DNA of 64,000 nucleotides, taken from assembly GCA_017569285.1 (NCBI GenBank), contig CP069419.1:1364001-1428000 (forward strand), given 5' to 3'. The stretch is from Clostridiales bacterium (GTDB lineage Bacteria; Bacillota; Clostridia; Christensenellales; Aristaeellaceae). A model generated the notes under the pieces. It was not told where the DNA came from. It worked only from the letters and a program-made list of their open reading frames with translations, and searched no databases. Positions 59,092-64,000 of this stretch are shown piece by piece. Made by a program: the position numbers and the translations under genes. How positions within the stretch are numbered: the stretch's first letter is position 1; each line of letters opens with the position of its first letter.

Positions 59092-61974
59092 TCAATAGTC
59101 CCCGGCCAGCGCGCGGGCCAGTGATGTCATCGCTGCGGTGATTTCCGCCTGGGTGGCCGTGCCGCCGTCAATCAGGCTCTGCAGGTATGTGGCCGCGCTG
59201 ACAATCGCACGGTACCGTTCACCCGAGGGATCCAGCGTGGCCAGCACATTCTGCGCACTGGCAATCACCTGGCGGGCGTCGCTGATCACCCGGTCCGGCA
59301 CCGTGCCTCCGCCGTACTGCGTTCCCTGGGGCGCCGCCGTGGTATGCAGCGTACAGGTCTGGGCACCCACCACCGAACCGGTTCCCAGGTACTGTTCCAG
59401 TTCCGGCTGGTATTTCGTTCCGATCAGGCCAGCCAGCACATGGCCCTGCGGGATCGAAACCACGCCCCGCTGTTCCACGCGCGTGCAGTACGGTCCAGCC
59501 GGCATATTGCTGTCCAGGCATACGTTCTGTACGGTATGCATCTGGCAGTACTGCGTCGGCTGGGTGCCGTTCCGCCAGTAATCCGTCACGGTACCGTAGC
59601 CCATGGCGTCATACCGGCAGGCATCCGTGGCCAGCTGGCCGCTGACCGCGCAGGTCTCCACCCGGATCAGGTCGTAATCCTGGTAGCTTCCGTCCAGGAT
59701 ATCCCGGTTGTCCAGCCCCGCATGGATCTTGCTCATATAGGCCTGCCACAGGGGCGCCGCAGCGCCGGAGCCGGTGGACTTGGAGGACAGCGCCTTATAG
59801 TTGTCATGTCCCACCCACAGGGCGCTTGCGTAATACCCGGTGATTCCGGAGAAGAATACGCCCTTCTGGTCGGAGTTGGTACCGGTCTTGCCGCCGACCG
59901 TCTGCCCCTTGATCTTTGCGGAGGTGCCGGTTCCGGAGGACACAACGCTCTTGAGCATGTCCACAATCATCCAGGATGTGCTGGGGGAGAATACCCGCCG
60001 GCGGTCCTGGTGCTGGTGTCCGTCCCATACCGTATCCCCGTTGGCATCGGAGATCCCCAGGACGGAAATCGGCTTCTGGTAAACGCCGCCGCTGGCAAGG
60101 ACACCGAAGGCCACCGTCATCTGCAGGGGGGTGATTCCGGAGGAGCCCAGGCTCAGGCCGAAGGGGGTCGCGTCAATATGGCCGTCATCCACACCCATCC
60201 GGTGCAGGAAGTCCACGCTCCGATCCACGCCGACCATGTTCATCAGCGTCTGGGCCGCAGCCGTATTATGCGATTTTGCCATGGCGGTCCGCAGGGTTTC
60301 CGGCCCGGCATATCCGCCTCCGCCGTAGTTGGTCGGCCAGCTGTCGTTTCCCTTCGCGTCCTTCCATCCGGCAATCGGGATCGGCATGTTGTAAACCACG
60401 GAGGCCGGGCTGGCGCCCAGCTCCAGCGCGGGTGCGTATACGGCGATCGGCTTGATGGAGGAACCGACCGGCATCTTCATGTCCGTGGCACGGTTCAGCG
60501 TCTTCCTGGCCGTCACTTCCGTCCGGCTTCCCACAATCGCCATCAGTTCGCCCATGCGGTAATCCAGCACCACGCAGGCCGCCTGCGGCTCGACAATTTC
60601 CGTATAGGTGCCATCGGAGTTCCGGCTGCGGAAAACCTTGTCGGAAGGATCCCGGAGCGACGGGTACTTGGTCCAGTTCTGCAGGGTTTCCTCGACGGTC
60701 TTCTGGATCTCCGGGTCAATCGCCAGCTGGATTTTATAGCCGCCGGTCCGCAGCTTGTTTTCCATCGCGGCGCGGTTCGCGGCGGTATCCGGAAGGCCGT
60801 TCACCTCCAGCAGGATCTGGACCGTTTCCTTGACCGCGTATTCGATATAGTGCGGATAATCATAGATTCCCTTCGAATCGGAACCCGGTTCGGCCTGCAG
60901 TACGCCCGCCGTTGCGGGATTCTTGGCGGCTTCGTATTCTTCCCGGGTGATGAACTGGTTTTCATACATGCACCGAAGCACATAATCCGTCCGGTTGTTC
61001 GTCACCGCGGCAAAATCCGTTTCCCCGTCGCTGCGGGTATAGAAATTCCGCCGGGGGTTGTAATAGTACGGGTTGTTGGTCACGCCCGCCAGCATCGCGC
61101 ACTCGCGCAGGGTCAGCTCCTCCAGCTCCTTGCCGAAGAAGCCCTTGGCCGCGACCTTGATGCCGTAGTAGCTTTCCCCCAGGTAGATGGTATTCAGATA
61201 GGTCTCCAGGATTTCATCCTTGGAATATTTGGTTTCCAGCTGCAGGGCCAGGTACGCTTCCTGGATCTTCCGCTTGTAGCTCTGCTCAGATGAAAGCAGC
61301 GTGTTCTTGATCAGCTGCTGGGTGATCGTGGATCCGCCCTGGGTGCCGGATGTGGTCAGGTTGGCGATAAATGCGCCGGCGATCCGCTTGACGTCCACCC
61401 CGTTATGGGAATAGAACCGCGCGTCCTCCACCGCAATAAACGCGTTGCGCAGGCGCTTCGGTACGGCGTTCAGCGGGACCACCTCGCGGTTTTCGGCGCC
61501 GCGGTAGGTGGTCAGGAATCCCTTGTTCCGGTCATAGAACGATGAGTTCTGGTCCTGGCTGTTCAGGGTGACCAGGTCCAGTTCCGGCGCCGTGTCCACA
61601 TATCCCTTGGCAATGCCTACCAGCGCGCCGATGCCGGCAAATCCCGCAAGCAGCACAATAATCAGCATCACCCGGACCGTATGGACCAGGACGCTGACGA
61701 TAAAGTTCGGCTTCCGCGTTTCAGGCCGGAAAATGCTGCGGGGATACTCCGCGGGGGATTCATCCTCCGGTTCCCCGCCGTTCTCTGCCGCTGCATATTC
61801 CGCGTAATCCGTATATTCAGTTTCCGGATCATCCGGATATTCCTCCGGATACTCTTCTCCGGAACCGTTGCCGCTGAACAGGTCATCCGCTGTTTCGTAT
61901 TCCGCAAATTCCCCGTTCTCCTCCGGCAGGTCAAATCCGTCGTCCGGCTGGTTCCGTCTCCGTCTTGCTGACAT
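59092..61974 (-). CDS. Bifunctional penicillin-binding protein, class A (PBP1A)
   Basis: The start at 61974 has GGAGG 6 bases upstream. The 960-residue product has a long acidic cytoplasmic N-terminus (Glu/Asp/Tyr-rich, about 25-75), one transmembrane segment (about 93-120), a GT51 transglycosylase domain ([38 protein letters not shown]), and a transpeptidase domain with SSIKP, SHN and KTGT motifs. A long tail with several cysteines and a final helical stretch ([15 protein letters not shown]) follows. It polymerises and crosslinks peptidoglycan. The gene heads the operon running toward nfo, L,D-transpeptidase and cvpA. Confidence 0.95.
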   Translation of the reverse strand: MSARRRRNQPDDGFDLPEENGEFAEYETADDLFSGNGSGEEYPEEYPDDPETEYTDYAEYAAAENGGEPEDESPAEYPRSIFRPETRKPNFIVSVLVHTVRVMLIIVLLAGFAGIGALVGIAKGYVDTAPELDLVTLNSQDQNSSFYDRNKGFLTTYRGAENREVVPLNAVPKRLRNAFIAVEDARFYSHNGVDVKRIAGAFIANLTTSGTQGGSTITQQLIKNTLLSSEQSYKRKIQEAYLALQLETKYSKDEILETYLNTIYLGESYYGIKVAAKGFFGKELEELTLRECAMLAGVTNNPYYYNPRRNFYTRSDGETDFAAVTNNRTDYVLRCMYENQFITREEYEAAKNPATAGVLQAEPGSDSKGIYDYPHYIEYAVKETVQILLEVNGLPDTAANRAAMENKLRTGGYKIQLAIDPEIQKTVEETLQNWTKYPSLRDPSDKVFRSRNSDGTYTEIVEPQAACVVLDYRMGELMAIVGSRTEVTARKTLNRATDMKMPVGSSIKPIAVYAPALELGASPASVVYNMPIPIAGWKDAKGNDSWPTNYGGGGYAGPETLRTAMAKSHNTAAAQTLMNMVGVDRSVDFLHRMGVDDGHIDATPFGLSLGSSGITPLQMTVAFGVLASGGVYQKPISVLGISDANGDTVWDGHQHQDRRRVFSPSTSWMIVDMLKSVVSSGTGTSAKIKGQTVGGKTGTNSDQKGVFFSGITGYYASALWVGHDNYKALSSKSTGSGAAAPLWQAYMSKIHAGLDNRDILDGSYQDYDLIRVETCAVSGQLATDACRYDAMGYGTVTDYWRNGTQPTQYCQMHTVQNVCLDSNMPAGPYCTRVEQRGVVSIPQGHVLAGLIGTKYQPELEQYLGTGSVVGAQTCTLHTTAAPQGTQYGGGTVPDRVISDARQVIASAQNVLATLDPSGERYRAIVSAATYLQSLIDGGTATQAEITAAMTSLARALAGDY

Positions 61975-62037
61975 ATCTGTCCTCCCGCTTTCGCGATGCC
62001 CGGCATCCTCCGTGAAGGCTGTATACCGGGACATTGT

Positions 62038-62067
62038 ATTATACCATCATTCCGCAGGCTGTGGCAA
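62038..62067 (-). promoter_or_regulatory. Promoter of the PBP1A operon
   Basis: On the minus strand TTGCCA (complement of 62062-62067) and a perfect TATAAT (complement of 62038-62043) with an 18-base spacer; the start codon lies about 64 bases downstream of the -10. It is divergent from the clpB promoter. Confidence 0.7.
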
Positions 62068-62125
62068 GGATGCCGCCTCCCATACCGATTCAACGGAACC
62101 GGCCGGTTTTTTCTTCCTTTTCCGC

Positions 62126-62153
62126 TTGACAAATCCCCGGAATGGTGTAAAAT
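62126..62153 (+). promoter_or_regulatory. Promoter of clpB
   Basis: A perfect TTGACA (62126-62131) and TAAAAT (62148-62153), 16 bases apart; the start site is expected near 62160. Confidence 0.75.
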
Positions 62154-62162
62154 GATATCGAA

Positions 62163-62179
62163 GGTCAAAGATAGTCAAT
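62163..62179 (+). promoter_or_regulatory. CtsR-like operator at the clpB transcription start
   Basis: GGTCAAAGATAGTCAAT matches the CtsR heptad repeat RGTCAAANANRGTCAAA except for the last base. It begins about 9 bases after the -10, where binding would block transcription, as for clp genes in Firmicutes. Confidence 0.8.
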
Positions 62180-62204
62180 ATGACCTTCAAAGGGGGAACC
62201 GCTT

Positions 62205-64000
62205 ATGATGAATATGAATCAGTTTACGCAGAAAACCCTGACCGCCCTGCAGCGGTCCCAGGCGCTTGCGGTGGAATACGGGCATCCGGAGGTCCAGCCG
62301 GAGCACATGATGCTGGCGCTGACGGAGGACGGAAATGACCTGATTCCCCAGCTGCTCGGCAAGTGCGGCGCCTCCGTTGAGGCGCTCCGCAGCTCGTTGG
62401 AGGAGACCCTCAGCCGGATGCCGCACGCGTCCGGTGCCGGGTCTTCCAATGTATACCTCGCCAAGGATACCGAAAAAGCGCTCCTGGAGGCGGAGCGCAC
62501 CGCGGAGCAGATGAAGGATGAATACCTGTCCGTGGAGCATGTATGGCTCGGCCTGTGCGCCAGGCCTTCCGCAGGGGCCGGCCGTGCGCTGCAGGCGGCC
62601 GGCTACAGCGGGGATGCCTTCCTGAAGGCGCTCAGCCAGGTCCGCGGCGCCGCCCGGGTCACTTCGGACAGCCCGGAGGAAACCTATGACGCGCTGAAAA
62701 AATACGGATCGGACCTGGTCGAGATGGCCCGGAAGCAGAAACTGGACCCGGTCATCGGCCGTGACAGCGAAATCCGGAACGTCATCAGGATCCTTTCCCG
62801 GAAAACAAAGAACAACCCCGTGCTGATCGGTGAGCCGGGCGTCGGCAAAACCGCCATCGCGGAAGGCCTGGCCCTCCGGATCGTCCGCGGGGATGTGCCG
62901 GACAGCCTGAAGGACAAAACCATTTTCTCCCTGGATATGGGCAGCCTGATCGCCGGTGCCAAATTCCGCGGTGAATTTGAGGAACGGCTCAAGGCCGTCC
63001 TGGCGGAAATCAAAAAGAGCGACGGCCGCATCATCCTCTTCATCGATGAACTGCATACCATCGTCGGTGCCGGAAAGGCAGACGGCGCAATGGATGCCGG
63101 CAACCTGCTCAAGCCGATGCTTGCCCGCGGCGAGCTGCACTGTATCGGTGCGACCACGCTGAATGAATACCGGAAATATATTGAAAAAGATGCCGCGCTG
63201 GAGCGCCGTTTCCAGCCGGTCATGGTTGAGGAGCCCACCGTGGAGGATACCATTGCCATCCTCCGGGGGCTGAAGGAGCGCTATGAGGTCTTCCACGGCG
63301 TCAAGATCCAGGACGCCGCCCTGATTGCGGCCGCCACCCTTTCCAACCGGTATATTACGGACCGTTTCCTGCCCGACAAGGCAATCGACCTGGTGGACGA
63401 AGCCTGTGCCATGATCCGCACGGAAATCGATTCGCTGCCGGCCGAACTGGACGATATCCGCCGCCATATCATGCAGCTGGAGATCGAAGAGGCCGCCCTG
63501 AAGAAGGAGGAGGATGCCCTGTCCCGGGCGCATCTGGAGGAAGTGCAGAAGGAACTGGCGGATCAGCGCGACCAGTTCAACTCCATGAAGGCCCGCTGGG
63601 AGGGCGAGAAGGAAGCCATCGCGAAGGTCACCGGCCTGCGGGAGGAAATCGAGCGCGTCAACGCGCAGATCGAGCAGGCGGAGCGTTCCTATGACCTGAA
63701 CCGGGCCGCCGAACTGAAATACGGGGAACTGCCGAAGCTGAAGCAGGAACTGGAAAAGGAGGAGGCCGTCGCCGAGGAAAGCCGCGGGGAAAACAGCCTG
63801 CTCCGGGACAAGGTGACCGAGGAGGAAATCGCCCGGATCATCTGCCGCTGGACCGGTATCCCCGTCGCCCGCCTGATGGAGGGCGAACGGGAGAAGCTGC
63901 TCCACCTGGAAGATACGCTTCACCGGCGCGTAATCGGGCAGGATGAAGCGGTCCGGAAAGTATCCGAAGCTATCCTGCGCAGCCGTGCCGGCATCCAGGA
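62205..64000 (+). CDS. clpB: ATP-dependent chaperone ClpB, 3'-truncated by the window
   Basis: Two adjacent ATGs at 62205 and 62208 follow AAAGGGGG by about 7 bases; 62205 is given. The 598 visible residues run to the right edge without a stop. They show the Clp N-domain ([23 protein letters not shown]), the first AAA module with Walker [23 protein letters not shown] and Walker [15 protein letters not shown], then the coiled-coil M-domain from about residue 405 ([20 protein letters not shown] and following), and the start of the second AAA module ([10 protein letters not shown]). The M-domain identifies ClpB rather than ClpC. The CtsR-like box fits heat-shock control. Confidence 0.96.
   Translation, partial: MMNMNQFTQKTLTALQRSQALAVEYGHPEVQPEHMMLALTEDGNDLIPQLLGKCGASVEALRSSLEETLSRMPHASGAGSSNVYLAKDTEKALLEAERTAEQMKDEYLSVEHVWLGLCARPSAGAGRALQAAGYSGDAFLKALSQVRGAARVTSDSPEETYDALKKYGSDLVEMARKQKLDPVIGRDSEIRNVIRILSRKTKNNPVLIGEPGVGKTAIAEGLALRIVRGDVPDSLKDKTIFSLDMGSLIAGAKFRGEFEERLKAVLAEIKKSDGRIILFIDELHTIVGAGKADGAMDAGNLLKPMLARGELHCIGATTLNEYRKYIEKDAALERRFQPVMVEEPTVEDTIAILRGLKERYEVFHGVKIQDAALIAAATLSNRYITDRFLPDKAIDLVDEACAMIRTEIDSLPAELDDIRRHIMQLEIEEAALKKEEDALSRAHLEEVQKELADQRDQFNSMKARWEGEKEAIAKVTGLREEIERVNAQIEQAERSYDLNRAAELKYGELPKLKQELEKEEAVAEESRGENSLLRDKVTEEEIARIICRWTGIPVARLMEGEREKLLHLEDTLHRRVIGQDEAVRKVSEAILRSRAGIQ

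Noticed and set aside
62187-63923. A 578-codon minus-strand frame across the right end
   Set aside because: Antisense shadow of clpB, whose plus-strand frame carries all ClpB motifs.

Overview
The window looks like a piece of a high-GC chromosome from an anaerobic, monoderm-type Clostridia bacterium of the gut or rumen kind. The evidence is the Gram-positive polymerase PolC, the conserved block frr-uppS-cdsA-dxr-rseP-ispG-polC, a FloA/NfeD pair, a CtsR-type operator before clpB, a BspA-like leucine-rich-repeat surface protein, and plant-polysaccharide enzymes (GH31, GH13, GH53). Placement near the Aristaeellaceae/Christensenellales is an inference only. No rRNA, tRNA, CRISPR array, insertion sequence or prophage was seen.

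Layout. 1-11.1 kb, plus strand: a cut-off phosphodiester-glycosidase gene, an Lgt-like membrane protein, a lipoprotein of the ComEC-like metallo-beta-lactamase fold, a large LRR surface protein, nfeD-floA plus a small membrane protein, a GH31 alpha-glucosidase and degV. 11.1-24.3 kb, minus strand: a housekeeping run starting at a near-consensus promoter before frr and ending at a bidirectional terminator shared with degV. It carries ribosome recycling, undecaprenyl and phospholipid synthesis, two MEP-pathway genes, a site-2 protease, PolC, a divisome protein, Ppx/GppA and a two-gene SufC/SufB-type pair. 24.5-26.8 kb, plus strand: a GNAT acetyltransferase and an M3 oligoendopeptidase.

26.8-44.8 kb, minus strand: two complete, consecutive oligopeptide-type ABC importers with an unusual design. 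OppD1, OppF1 and OppD2 carry large charged insertions inside the nucleotide-binding domain. OppC1 and OppB2 carry about 200-residue insertions after TM1, so each importer has one enlarged permease subunit, but a different one. The binding protein of system 2 reads as a circular permutation of the AmiA/PrgZ family: the family's C-terminal tail sits directly behind the signal peptide, and the protein ends where that tail should begin. Each importer operon ends in a small extra gene (DUF3899-like; degenerate ApbE-like). An oligoendopeptidase gene converges on system 1, so peptide import and hydrolysis are neighbours.

44.8-52.8 kb, minus strand: a maltodextrin-type importer (binding protein with an extra C-terminal starch-binding-like module, two permeases, a MalK/MsmK-type ATPase), a secreted GH13 alpha-amylase and a TIM-barrel epimerase. 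It is driven by a consensus promoter with a perfect cre-type site upstream. 52.8-62 kb, minus strand: a PBP1A, endonuclease IV, an L,D-transpeptidase, CvpA, an unknown membrane protein and a GH53 galactanase. 62.2 kb to the end, plus strand: clpB with a CtsR-like box, cut off by the window edge.

Recurrent regulatory design: each of the three binding-protein genes has a good sigma-A-type promoter, a hairpin in the 5' leader, and one or more strong hairpins between it and the first permease gene. This would give more binding protein than membrane components.
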